Assembly: GCA_903825355.1 (NCBI GenBank)
Contig: CAIKAH010000023.1
Span: 1-35,197 of the forward strand
From: an uncultured bacterium
GTDB taxonomy: Bacteria > Babelota > Babeliae > Babelales > RVW-14
Length of the DNA stretch: 35,197 bases
Direction: 5' to 3'
Shown here: positions 7,038 to 15,464 of the stretch, one piece after another
Position numbering within the stretch: the first letter of the stretch is position 1
Layout of the letters: every line of letters begins with the position of its first letter
The notes under the pieces: model-generated
Database searches by the model: none
What the model was told of the DNA's origin: nothing
The model's input: only the letters and a program-made list of their open reading frames with translations
Made by a program: the position numbers and the translations under genes

Positions 7038-8510
7038 ATGAAAAATACGTTTAAAAAAGCTCACTTGATATACCCCCATCAGCTCTTTGAAGAAGTGTTT
7101 GATTTTAGTAAAGACACTATGCTTTTGCTTATAGAAGACCCCCTCTTTTTTAAAGATAGGCAGTATGTTCATAGTTTTCATAAACAAAAACTTATACTGC
7201 ATCGTGCTTCATTGAGATCATTTAATGATGTTTTGGCCTCTAAGGGCTTTACAGTAAAATACTTTGAGTATGGAGTGTATCCTGATCCAGATCATATTGC
7301 TGATTTTCTCAAAAAGAATCATATTCTTGATTGCACTATTTATGATCCAACTGATTTGGTGCTTGAAAAAAGATTGAAAAAATCTCTTGCAGGTAATATT
7401 TCCCTTCATATTTTAGAATCGCCAAATTTCTTATCGCCTCGGTCTGTTCTCGAGAAATATTTTGCAGGCAGAAAGAAGTTTTTAATGAATAACTTTTATA
7501 TATTCCAACGTAAAAGGCTAGGTATTTTGATGCAACAAAACGGCCCAGTAGGCGGTAAGTGGAGTTTTGATGCAGAGAATAGAAAGCGGCTGCCAAAAGG
7601 GGTAGAGATACCAAGCGCAATTACATTAAAAAAAAGCATTTATGTTTCAGAGGCTATAGAATATGTGAATAACTGGTTTAATGATAATCCAGGAGAGTGC
7701 GATACTTTTGATTATCCCATAGACCATGCAGGTGCAAAAAAAGTTTTGTCAGATTTTATCAAGCACAGACTTTATGATTTTGGTGCATATGAAGATGCTA
7801 TTTCAAAAAGTGAATCGACTCTTTTTCATAGCAAACTCTCAGCTCCGTTGAATATAGGTCTTATTTCGCCTCATGAAATTATTAAATCAGTTTTGCTTGT
7901 TGCTAATCAAGTGCCACTTGCTTCTGTAGAGGGTTTTGTAAGGCAGATAATTGGCTGGAGAGAATTTATGCGAGCGGTATATATAATCAGGGGATCAGAA
8001 ATTAGAAAAAGCAATTATCTTAATCATACAAACAAACTTTCTGGTGCACGGTACAAGGGTACGACAGGCATACTTCCTGTTGATGAAACTATAAAAAAAG
8101 TGCTTCGGTTTGCTTATAGCCATCATATTGAAAGGTTGATGATTCTAGGTAATATTATGCTGCTTTTAAAAATAGCACCTGATCAGGTATATAGCTGGTT
8201 TATGAATCTTTATATTGACGCATACGATTGGGTAATGGTTCCAAACGTCTATGCTATGAGTCAATTTGCAGATGGGGGGACTATTACAACAAAGCCTTAT
8301 TTTAGCGGTTCAAATTATATTTTGAAAATGAGTGATTATAGCAAAGGTGATTGGTGCCAAGTCTGGGATGATTTATTCTATAATTTTCTTGATGATAACC
8401 GCCAACTGATTGCAAAAAACCCAAGGCTTGCGATCCTTCTTCGCAATTTAGAAAAAATACCTAGAGATCGTCTCGCAAAAATAAAAAAGACGTTAGATAA
8501 ATATATATGA
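7038..8510 (+). CDS. PF04244 photolyase/cryptochrome-related flavoprotein lacking the Fe-S cysteines
   Basis: 490 residues, close to the family's usual 500. The order is a Rossmann-like antenna domain (IYPHQLFEE at 11, then the EDPLFF strand), GGKWSFDAENRKRLPK near 175, EGFVRQIIGWREFMR near 300, and the FAD-binding block HHIERLMILGN...NVYAMSQFADGG. These are hallmarks of the deoxyribodipyrimidine photolyase-related family (bacterial 6-4 photolyases, PhrB/CryB). Family members normally hold a [4Fe-4S] cluster with four Cys, two in DYCxxC. Here that place reads MSDYSKGDWCQVWDDLFYN, the loop is shortened, and the whole protein has only three Cys. The cluster therefore cannot form in the known way. 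DNA repair or light sensing remains possible through FAD. It lies 37 bases after the TspO-like gene. Confidence 0.88.
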   Translation: MKNTFKKAHLIYPHQLFEEVFDFSKDTMLLLIEDPLFFKDRQYVHSFHKQKLILHRASLRSFNDVLASKGFTVKYFEYGVYPDPDHIADFLKKNHILDCTIYDPTDLVLEKRLKKSLAGNISLHILESPNFLSPRSVLEKYFAGRKKFLMNNFYIFQRKRLGILMQQNGPVGGKWSFDAENRKRLPKGVEIPSAITLKKSIYVSEAIEYVNNWFNDNPGECDTFDYPIDHAGAKKVLSDFIKHRLYDFGAYEDAISKSESTLFHSKLSAPLNIGLISPHEIIKSVLLVANQVPLASVEGFVRQIIGWREFMRAVYIIRGSEIRKSNYLNHTNKLSGARYKGTTGILPVDETIKKVLRFAYSHHIERLMILGNIMLLLKIAPDQVYSWFMNLYIDAYDWVMVPNVYAMSQFADGGTITTKPYFSGSNYILKMSDYSKGDWCQVWDDLFYNFLDDNRQLIAKNPRLAILLRNLEKIPRDRLAKIKKTLDKYI

Positions 8511-8594
8511 TTTATCCTCTTAACAAACGGCTTAAAGACTGATTCTGTTGTTGTTTAATCAGAAAAATTTATAGAATAAGATAGATTTAATATT

Positions 8595-8993
8595 ATGTTT
8601 ATTAAACTTTATGCAATAGCATTCTCTGTGTTCTTTACTGTTGATATGCTATGGCTTGGTTTTCTTGCGAAAGATTTTTATCGCGCTCAAATTGGTAGTA
8701 TTATGAAAAGTAATATCAATTGGGGGGCTGCTATTCTTTTTTACCTTATATTTATTGCAGGGCTTGTTGTATTTGTGATTTCTCCTGCTGTAGAGCAAAA
8801 ATCATATGTTCAAGCACTTATCTTCGGCGCTTTCTTTGGTTTGGTGAGCTATGCAACTTACGATCTAACAAATTTGGCAGTTGCCAAGGATTGGCCTCTT
8901 TTAGTTACTGTTGTTGATTTAGCCTGGGGTTGCGTACTTGCAGCATTTGTTTCTACGGTAAGTTATTTTATTGCTGACAAGATCTGGCTATGA
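8595..8993 (+). CDS. DUF2177 family membrane protein
   Basis: 132 residues, the typical length, with four membrane segments. The family signature is clear: VDMLWLGFLAKDFYRAQIG at the N-terminus and YATYDLTNLAVAKDWPL with VVDLAWG later. Function is unknown; homologues recur beside photolyase, DUF1295 and cyclopropane-fatty-acid synthase-like genes in photo-oxidative stress operons. No clear Shine-Dalgarno site precedes ATG. Its TGA overlaps the next ATG by four bases (ATGA, 8990-8993), so the two are translationally coupled. Confidence 0.88.
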   Translation: MFIKLYAIAFSVFFTVDMLWLGFLAKDFYRAQIGSIMKSNINWGAAILFYLIFIAGLVVFVISPAVEQKSYVQALIFGAFFGLVSYATYDLTNLAVAKDWPLLVTVVDLAWGCVLAAFVSTVSYFIADKIWL

Positions 8994-9754
8994 GGTATTT
9001 TTTACTCCTTTCTTTAATTTTGTTTCTCTATATGAACGTATGGTTCATGGTTTCTTTAATTAAAAAAAGAAATGATGTTGCTGATGTTGCCTGGGGGCTT
9101 GGGTTTGTTCTTATGGCATGGGCATCATTTTTTCTTTTGCCTAGCTTTAGCTGTAAGCAGCTACTAATTACTATTTTAGTGAGTATTTGGGGCTTTCGTT
9201 TGTCATGGCATATCTATGCTCGTAATAAGGGTAAAGCGGAAGATTATCGCTATTTGGCTTGGCGTAAAGAATGGGGCAAGTATTTTTATATTAGGTCCTA
9301 TTTTCAAGTCTATATTTTGCAGGGGATATGTTTATTTCTGGTAGCAATACCAGTGATTCTCATCAACAAACAAGATCATCATGCACTTTGCTTGCTAGAT
9401 TTGCTTGGGGTAGTGGTTTGGCTGGTTGGGTTTTGCTTTGAAGTTGTCGGTGATGCCCAGCTGTTACGGTTTATCAAAAAACCTGAAAATAAAGGTAAGT
9501 TAATGCAAGATGGGTTGTGGGCATATTCTCGCCATCCAAATTATTTTGGTGAGGTTACACTTTGGTGGGGTATTTGGCTCATGTCGGGTTCTCTTACTAC
9601 TTCTTTGGTTGGACTAATTAGTCCTATTACAATCACTTTTTTAATATTGAAAGTCTCTGGAATTCCTATGCTAGAAAAAACCATGGTCGAGCACCCAGAT
9701 TTTGAAGCGTATCGCAGATCTGTGAGCGCGTTTATTCCTATGCCTAGAAAATAG
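8990..9754 (+). CDS. DUF1295 membrane protein (steroid 5-alpha-reductase-like fold)
   Basis: 254 residues with about six membrane segments. ADVAWGLGFVLMAW at residue 30, RLSWHIYARNKGKAEDYRY near 70, and the C-terminal SRHPNYFGEVTLWWGIWLM place it in DUF1295, related to steroid 5-alpha reductases and isoprenylcysteine methyltransferases. The C-terminal RHPNYFGE block normally binds the nucleotide cofactor. The substrate is unknown; the partner genes suggest a lipid linked to light or singlet-oxygen stress (inference). It overlaps DUF2177 by four bases and ends 55 bases from the convergent dabA stop, with no obvious terminator between. Confidence 0.88.
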   Translation: MRYFLLLSLILFLYMNVWFMVSLIKKRNDVADVAWGLGFVLMAWASFFLLPSFSCKQLLITILVSIWGFRLSWHIYARNKGKAEDYRYLAWRKEWGKYFYIRSYFQVYILQGICLFLVAIPVILINKQDHHALCLLDLLGVVVWLVGFCFEVVGDAQLLRFIKKPENKGKLMQDGLWAYSRHPNYFGEVTLWWGIWLMSGSLTTSLVGLISPITITFLILKVSGIPMLEKTMVEHPDFEAYRRSVSAFIPMPRK

Positions 9755-9809
9755 ATGTATTTGTGCACCAGTTGTTATGCAGTTACTCTCTGATTCTTGG
9801 GATTGAAGA

Positions 9810-12026
9810 TTAATGAGTAGCTTTTTCCCAAGAAAGAGTTCTGTTTAGGATATAGGCGATATGGGTTGTTGGATCAATAGCTGTCATTTTTATCCAACCA
9901 TTACCAAATAGTTTTTGCAGTATGGGCTGTTTTTCTATCACTTTGTTAATTTTACTTGTAGGCGCGTAGACAAGAACAATAAGGCGTTGTGGTGAGTGAT
10001 AAGGTGTTTTATCATCACTGTATACTGATTGTAAGGGGAATCCTGTCATTAGGTCGCTAGCATTGCCTTGCATAATTCCTATTTTGCTGGTGATATTCGC
10101 AGTTATTTTGCTGCCAGCGCCATATGCTACGTTATTAATTGAAGAGAATAGATATTGCATATTTATCCATTGTGCAACAATCATTGGGGCTGTTAGGATG
10201 CTAGTTAGAAATTGTTCTTCTGGGTCTTGTGTGTAATCATAAGAGTGTAAAAAACAGCGTCCATCAAGGTTTACATTATATGTAATATACCGAGGCGCTG
10301 CTATAAAAGCTGCATTGTTTGCAAGTCCCCATTCAGGTCTTACTTGAGCCCAATCCTTTGAGCGGCATACTATTTCTGAAGAAGCATTGGATGAAAATTT
10401 TTTGCTTGTTAGTTTATTCAAGCGTGTCTGGGTATTTATTTTTGCTGCTTTTGCTAAATCATTTTCTAGCTTGTCTATTTCGGGGCTGCTAAAAGTATTA
10501 AATAGAACAACGTTATCTGTTGTAGTGTTATGCTCTGCAGCAATAAAATATGTGGTGGCTGGAATGACGATGCCTTTTTTTGCTAAGTGCAACTTAACAT
10601 CGCTAGAATTTAGGATAGCTGCAAAAACTCTAGCACTACCTCCTCCTGGGTGGCCGCCGCAAGCTCCACAATCTAGGGCAGATGCATAAGCATTATTTTC
10701 TGTGCTGCTGCCATGACCACAAAATATTACAAGCGGGGCAAAATTGTTGGTTAGGCCAATAGCTCTGAGCGTGGTTTCAGCGTAAGTGCATTGTTCTTCT
10801 AATGGAATGTTATCAATTAGTGGGTTTGCTGTGTGAGGCGTTTTGATTATGTTGACTAAGCAAGAACTAATTTTTTCAGCTAATACTGGTGCTAGATTCT
10901 TTAATAACATCCATATTGCAGTAACCGGTCCCAATGTTTCTACAAGTGCAAATGGGGCGCTAAAAGTATACATTAGAGAATAATAGATATTTTTTAATGC
11001 AGCTAAATGAGCATATTCTGTTTTCTGCTGAAGTAGTGTTTCTGTATTGACCCCAGATTCTATTATTTCAAATTTCGGGGTAAGTAGAACAGGGCATGAT
11101 GCATATGATGATCCGGTAATTGCATCTGTTATTTTAATTGGTATTCCAAAAAAACCAGCAACTCCCAGGGTTTCATAATGTTCTGTCGATTCTAATGCTC
11201 TTCTAAAAGGTTCTGCTCGCGGATCTATGCAAAATACTAGCTGAGCCTTTTTGTTTGTTTCAGGGGCTTCTTTTTGTAAAGACAAGTTATTAAGCAGATG
11301 AGCTTGGTATTTTTTTTCTGCTGCTTCTATCTTTTCAAGATCAACAGGAGTGCTTTTTTGCAAAGTTTTTTCGTGCCAATCAATTAATGATTTTGCGTTA
11401 GGCCAAAGCAGCGTTACGATGACTAAGCGCATTGCAATATAGTCTATTTGTGCTACGTGATTGAGATAAGATTTGATTGCTGCCCATTCTGTTCTGTATT
11501 TAATATAAGATGCCCAACCTGGAAGTGTTGTGAGCAAGAGTGTTACAAAGGACTCTGTATCATTTCTGCTAATGCTCAGTTTGGATAGGCAAATTGCAAT
11601 GGCATCTTCAGGTTTTTTTGGAAGGCTCTTTAAGAAGGCTATAGATACTTGCTTATTATTGTGCAGTTTTTCATCATATATTACTAATTGAGACCATGCT
11701 GCATAGAGTCCTTGCTCTGTAAGGGGCATTTTTATGCTTGCTTGCCCTTCATCAAAAAATACCTGTAACCATTTTATAGTCATGATATTGATTTGTTTGA
11801 GCTCTTCAGGGCATTCCGGTTGTTCAAAATAAGCAGCGCTTTTTGTTAGAGCGTCTTCTAGGGCTATATTTTCAAATCCTTGTAGCGGGTTGGTTGCGAT
11901 CAGATTCTTCAACGGCCAAAAAGGGGCGATTTTGCCAAAGCAATTTTTAATTAGCTCAAACGCTTCAAGAGCTATTAGTTTTTCGGTTTCTTTTGATGCT
12001 TGGTTATTTGCTTGCTCTGTTTTCAT
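9810..12026 (-). CDS. dabA: DabA (DUF2309): carbonic-anhydrase-like subunit of DAB inorganic carbon pump
   Basis: 738 residues from ATG 12026, which has AAGGA just upstream; an upstream in-frame Met at 12095 would overlap the preceding gene. DUF2309 is diagnosed by FCIDPRAEPFRRALES (Cys266, Asp268), CGHGSSTENN (His438) and ALDCGACGGHPGGGSAR (Cys453). Those four are the zinc-binding set of DabA, and the 15-residue His-Cys interval matches the characterised enzyme as I recall it. DabA is a peripheral beta-carbonic-anhydrase-like protein that, with DabB, is proposed to hydrate CO2 vectorially using the cation gradient, trapping bicarbonate in the cytosol. It lies ten bases after dabB in the same transcript. 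Confidence 0.93.
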   Translation of the reverse strand: MKTEQANNQASKETEKLIALEAFELIKNCFGKIAPFWPLKNLIATNPLQGFENIALEDALTKSAAYFEQPECPEELKQINIMTIKWLQVFFDEGQASIKMPLTEQGLYAAWSQLVIYDEKLHNNKQVSIAFLKSLPKKPEDAIAICLSKLSISRNDTESFVTLLLTTLPGWASYIKYRTEWAAIKSYLNHVAQIDYIAMRLVIVTLLWPNAKSLIDWHEKTLQKSTPVDLEKIEAAEKKYQAHLLNNLSLQKEAPETNKKAQLVFCIDPRAEPFRRALESTEHYETLGVAGFFGIPIKITDAITGSSYASCPVLLTPKFEIIESGVNTETLLQQKTEYAHLAALKNIYYSLMYTFSAPFALVETLGPVTAIWMLLKNLAPVLAEKISSCLVNIIKTPHTANPLIDNIPLEEQCTYAETTLRAIGLTNNFAPLVIFCGHGSSTENNAYASALDCGACGGHPGGGSARVFAAILNSSDVKLHLAKKGIVIPATTYFIAAEHNTTTDNVVLFNTFSSPEIDKLENDLAKAAKINTQTRLNKLTSKKFSSNASSEIVCRSKDWAQVRPEWGLANNAAFIAAPRYITYNVNLDGRCFLHSYDYTQDPEEQFLTSILTAPMIVAQWINMQYLFSSINNVAYGAGSKITANITSKIGIMQGNASDLMTGFPLQSVYSDDKTPYHSPQRLIVLVYAPTSKINKVIEKQPILQKLFGNGWIKMTAIDPTTHIAYILNRTLSWEKATH

Positions 12027-12036
12027 TATTTCCTTA

Positions 12037-13368
12037 TCAATATTGGTAATCGTTGCGGAGCGGGGTAACAGTAGCAGGGTTTGCTTGGCTTGCATTAAGA
12101 GCTTTTACGTAGCATTTTAAAGCTATGGAGCTTGTCAGTGGTTTAGTTCCTCTTACTAGCATTAATAGCCACCCTAGAGCTAGAGCTATTGTGCCAAGAA
12201 TATGAATGCCATTTAATACCTGTGGCTGCATTATTTGCATGTCTTTCATAAGATATGTTACTACATACACGCTGTTGCCATAAAAAAAGCTAGCAGTCAT
12301 ACTTGCAGTCATAGCAATCAAATATTTGTTTTTTATGTTTGCATGCAATATCGTGAGTGCAAGCTGTGTTGCTGCGATAAGAGCAATTATCATCAAAACA
12401 AAAGTAGTATCTCTAAGTGTCCACCATTTATTGCTAGCATATCCAAACGAAAGGCTTCCTCCTATGCCACAAATAAGAGCATAGATAAAAATCATTGCTT
12501 TCGGTTGATTTACGACTGGTTGTTTTTTTTCTTGAGTACTACCTCCACTGCTAAGAAAAAGGTATGCTTTAAAACTGCTATGCCATACTAAATGAGCCAC
12601 TGCTGAAGGAAAAAGACCGAGTCCGCATTGTACCAACATGAACCCCATTTGACTCATAGTAGAGCATGCAAGCATGCGTTTGATATCGGGTTGAATTAAT
12701 TTCCAAATGGTTCCAGTTAAAGCAGTAATGAGTCCTATGCAAAATATGATTAAAAGAATGTTTGGGCATTCCAAGTAAAGGGGCGAAAAGCGAACCAGGA
12801 GAAAGCCTCCACTATTAATCAGGCCTGCGTGCATAATAGCTGATACAGGGGTAGGTGAGTTAAGTGAGCTAACAAGCCATTTGTGAAATGGCCATATTGC
12901 TGATTGTATTGTTGCTGCTATTAGTATTAAGACTAAAGCACATAGCATGGAAAATGATTGTGTGTTTTGGTGCACTATAGTATCTATACTTGTTTTGCCT
13001 GTGCTTAGGTAAAACAATATAAATGCAGCTGCTATTAATGATGAGCTTGCAAAATAGTTCTTGGCAGCCAGTAAGCCAGATGCTTTTGCAGCTCTCCAAG
13101 AAGCTTTATGAATCATTAATCGTACTAAGAGTATATTGCTTGCGTAAGATGCTATTAATAATAATGCTAGGTGATCAGCGCTTACCATAATAATCACTGA
13201 CATTATGAGCATTATTAGTTTTATGAAAAAATAATGATATTGAGCATCTCCTTTCATAAATCGGCTAGCAAAGCTTATTACACAGCAGCCTATATAAGAA
13301 ACGAGAGCAATCATAATAATTGCAAATGTATCTAAATTAAAAAAACTACTTAAGAAATTATATATCAT
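12037..13368 (-). CDS. dabB: DabB: NuoL/antiporter-like membrane subunit of the DAB pump
   Basis: 443 residues with about 12-13 membrane spans. The Proton_antipo_M core is clear: SAIWPFHKWLVSSLNSPTPV followed by AIMHAGLINSGGFLLVRF, then DIKRMLACSTMSQMGFM and AHLVWHSSFKAYLFL. These Lys and His residues line the ion path in complex I antiporter-like subunits. Pairing with a DUF2309 gene identifies it as DabB rather than NuoL or MrpA. The start at 13368 has GGAAG seven bases upstream; the Met two codons earlier is too close to that site. It is the first gene of the dabBA operon, transcribed away from tRNA-Leu. Confidence 0.92.
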   Translation of the reverse strand: MIYNFLSSFFNLDTFAIIMIALVSYIGCCVISFASRFMKGDAQYHYFFIKLIMLIMSVIIMVSADHLALLLIASYASNILLVRLMIHKASWRAAKASGLLAAKNYFASSSLIAAAFILFYLSTGKTSIDTIVHQNTQSFSMLCALVLILIAATIQSAIWPFHKWLVSSLNSPTPVSAIMHAGLINSGGFLLVRFSPLYLECPNILLIIFCIGLITALTGTIWKLIQPDIKRMLACSTMSQMGFMLVQCGLGLFPSAVAHLVWHSSFKAYLFLSSGGSTQEKKQPVVNQPKAMIFIYALICGIGGSLSFGYASNKWWTLRDTTFVLMIIALIAATQLALTILHANIKNKYLIAMTASMTASFFYGNSVYVVTYLMKDMQIMQPQVLNGIHILGTIALALGWLLMLVRGTKPLTSSIALKCYVKALNASQANPATVTPLRNDYQY

Positions 13369-13582
13369 TAACATTCTTCCATGCAGAAATTTTTCTAAAA
13401 AATCATTATATTATCAATTTACCAATAATCAGAAAAGTTTATTTTACTTGCCATTTACTTCAGTCTGGCTAATAAAAAAAGTAGTTTTCAGGTTGATTTT
13501 GGTATTTTTTCTGACTAAAATGCATTTTTTCTTGACCTTATAAGACAATCTGGTAGCCTAGATCCACATTTATTTGAAATAT

Positions 13583-13669
13583 GCCGAAGTGGCGAAATTG
13601 GTAGACGCACGGGACTCAAAATCCCGCGGTAGCGATACTGTGTCGGTTCGAGTCCGACCTTCGGCACCA
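13583..13669 (+). tRNA. tRNA-Leu(CAA), CCA encoded
   Basis: A class II tRNA of 87 nt. The acceptor GCCGAAG/CTTCGGC is perfect. The anticodon stem CGGGA/TCCCG has loop CTCAAAA (anticodon CAA). The variable arm is long and the T arm GTCGG-TTCGAGT-CCGAC perfect. The discriminator is A, normal for Leu. The HIT gene begins 24 bases downstream, so the two may share a transcript. Confidence 0.97.
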
Positions 13670-13693
13670 TATTTAAACTGGGAAAGGGTTGAA

Positions 13694-14041
13694 ATGGAGT
13701 CATCCTGTATTTTTTGTAAGATCATTGCAAAAGAGATCCCAAGTACTATCATAAAAGAAAATCAATCAGCCCTAGCTATTAGGGATATTCATCCTAAAGC
13801 TCCTACTCATTATTTGATTATGCCAAAGATGCATATTCAATCTATATTTCACATGCAAGATGATCACCAGATGCTTGTTGGACAAGTAATTTCTTTAGCG
13901 CGTGATATAGCAATAGAAACTGAAATTGCAGGCTTTAATTTAATTGCCAATAACGGCGTGAGTGCAGGACAAAGTGTAATGCATATGCACTTCCATTTTT
14001 TAGCCGGCGCAAATATTTATGAGCATGGACTGCAATTGTGA
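13694..14041 (+). CDS. HIT-family nucleotide hydrolase (HinT-like)
   Basis: 115 residues, standard for HIT/HinT. The start at 13694 (MESSCIFCK) follows AAGGG; the frame open upstream runs through the tRNA and is not coding. Cys5-x2-Cys8 plus distal His form the N-terminal zinc-site pattern. The histidine triad HMHFHF at 97-102 carries His97, His99 and His101. HinT proteins hydrolyse AMP-lysine and other purine phosphoramidates in the cytosol. The stop overlaps the next gene's GTG by four bases (GTGA), implying coupling to the hydrolase. Confidence 0.95.
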   Translation: MESSCIFCKIIAKEIPSTIIKENQSALAIRDIHPKAPTHYLIMPKMHIQSIFHMQDDHQMLVGQVISLARDIAIETEIAGFNLIANNGVSAGQSVMHMHFHFLAGANIYEHGLQL

Positions 14042-14991
14042 TCATTAAATATGAGGTATTGAAAAAGGTAGTTCTTTATACTCTGATGGCATGTATCATT
14101 GCAGGGGCTATTGTGATAGGTATTTCCTATCAGGTTTTGGCAGAGTTGACGTTTGCTGGTGATCGTGTGGTATACGGTAAGCGTCTTTCTGATCTTGCGC
14201 TTGAAGTTCGAACAGAGCTCCTTAAGCGCCCTGATTTAACACCCGTTTCTTTTGAATCGGTTGATGGGGTGACGCTTTCTGGTTTTTTGATTGAGCGTAA
14301 AGAAGCGAAATACAATGCGGTGCTTTGTCATGGATATCGCAGTGTTAAAGAGTTTATGTATGGTTACATTGATTTGTTTCCTGACTGGAATATCTTATTA
14401 TTTGATTTTCGGTCTCATGGTAATAGTGATGGAAAGATTACATCACTCGGTTATAATGAAGCTAAAGACGTTATTGCAGCTGCTGATTATATGAAGGCTT
14501 ATGCTAAGCGTAAGCATATTACGCAGTTGCCGACAATTGTTCTTGGCTTTTCAATGGGGGGAGCAGCTACACTGAAAGCAGCAGATACAGACCCTGCCCT
14601 TGCTGATGCATTGATTATTGATTCGACTTATGCGCAGTTGAACAGTACTATTTTGAAAGCTTTTTCCAGTAAAACGCTTTTACCGTTTTATCCATTTTTT
14701 CCTGTAATTACATGGCTTTTTAGTTATCTTGCCGCTTGTGATATTTACCAGATGAATCCAGATGAATGCGTCAGTCACATTCAAAAGCCGATTCTCTTTA
14801 TTCATGCAGCAACTGATTCATTTGTTCCATCTAAGAACGTGTTACAGTTGTACTCAAATGTGCAAAATAAGCGTTCAAAAATTTGGATTGGCCCACCATG
14901 TCGGCATGGTTCACTGCATACGTATTATGAAAACCAATACAGGCATAAAGTGAATAAATTCCTTACAAAAGCTTTTATTCCAGAAGTATAA
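14038..14991 (+). CDS. Membrane-anchored alpha/beta hydrolase
   Basis: 317 residues starting with GTG in a GTGA overlap with the HIT gene. An N-terminal membrane anchor (about 11-34) is followed by an alpha/beta-hydrolase domain: oxyanion LCHGYR near 96, nucleophile elbow GFSMGG with Ser172, Asp260 in ATDSFVP and His290 in CRHGSLH. This resembles the YqkD/FrsA-like or BEM46-like serine hydrolases, whose substrates are mostly unknown. The catalytic domain probably faces the periplasm if the anchor is uncleaved, but the topology is not certain. Confidence 0.88.
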   Translation: MIIKYEVLKKVVLYTLMACIIAGAIVIGISYQVLAELTFAGDRVVYGKRLSDLALEVRTELLKRPDLTPVSFESVDGVTLSGFLIERKEAKYNAVLCHGYRSVKEFMYGYIDLFPDWNILLFDFRSHGNSDGKITSLGYNEAKDVIAAADYMKAYAKRKHITQLPTIVLGFSMGGAATLKAADTDPALADALIIDSTYAQLNSTILKAFSSKTLLPFYPFFPVITWLFSYLAACDIYQMNPDECVSHIQKPILFIHAATDSFVPSKNVLQLYSNVQNKRSKIWIGPPCRHGSLHTYYENQYRHKVNKFLTKAFIPEV

Positions 14992-14997
14992 GCAAAA

Positions 14998-15032
14998 AAA
15001 AGACGCATGATTTTTAAAATCATGCGTCTTTT
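14998..15032. terminator. Bidirectional terminator between hydrolase and lipoprotein genes
   Basis: A perfect inverted repeat with 17-base arms (14998-15014 and 15016-15032) around one central T. The stem core is AGACGCATGA, with A and T tracts on both sides. It lies between convergent genes and would serve both strands. Confidence 0.9.
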
Positions 15033-15059
15033 AAATTTTTGATCAGCCAATGCAATAAG

Positions 15060-15347
15060 TTATGCCTTGTCTGCTTCAGCAGGTGCTTCTTCAGGTGCTG
15101 CTTCAGGTGCTACTTCTTCTGTAGGAGCGCTAGCATCTGCAACTACAGTAGCTTCATCAACAGAAGCGTCTGGTTTAATGTCTTCAGCAGGTGCTTCGTT
15201 AGCAGCTACATCTACATTTTCTTGTACAGCTGCAGCAGCCATGTCATCGCCCTCTGGTGCTTGCTTTGCTTCTTCTGATGATCCACATCCGCCCAAAAGG
15301 GTCAAGGCAGCAACAGCAGCAACATTAAGGAACATATTCTTTTGCAT
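15060..15347 (-). CDS. Small acidic Ala/Glu/Pro-rich lipoprotein
   Basis: 95 residues. The start at 15347 (MQKNMF) has GGAG nine bases upstream. A lipoprotein signal peptide ends in the lipobox LGGC at about residues 18-21, so Cys21 should be lipidated. The mature chain is almost entirely Ala, Glu, Asp, Pro and Val (for example APEEAPAEADKA at the end), strongly acidic and low in complexity, with no fold recognisable. Similar extended acidic lipoproteins can act as surface or periplasmic spacers; no function is shown. It sits downstream of the sensor kinase but 117 bases away, so probably has its own promoter. Confidence 0.8.
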   Translation of the reverse strand: MQKNMFLNVAAVAALTLLGGCGSSEEAKQAPEGDDMAAAAVQENVDVAANEAPAEDIKPDASVDEATVVADASAPTEEVAPEAAPEEAPAEADKA

Positions 15348-15464
15348 GGTATGATTCTCCATAGATAAAACAGTTAATATACGTTTTAAAGAATACCAGC
15401 ATACTACCGCAACTTGTAGAAAAAGGGAATAAAAAAAATTTTTGCTATTCTTCAATAGTTTTTG

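Noticed and set aside
10387..10689. Plus-strand 100-residue ORF
   Set aside because: Antisense to dabA, whose motifs are unmistakable.
6069..13582. Integrated island bounded by tRNA-Ser and tRNA-Leu with att repeats
   Set aside because: I found no copy of either tRNA 3' end at the far side and no integrase gene; tRNA adjacency alone is not enough.
13574..13693. Open frame upstream of the HIT gene (MKYAEVAKLVDARDSK...)
   Set aside because: It is translated tRNA-Leu sequence; the real start is ATG 13694 with its own Shine-Dalgarno site.
15067..15354. 95-residue Ser/Ala-rich ORF on the plus strand
   Set aside because: It is the antisense frame of the Ala/Glu/Pro-rich lipoprotein; low-complexity codons leave the opposite strand open. 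No Shine-Dalgarno site.
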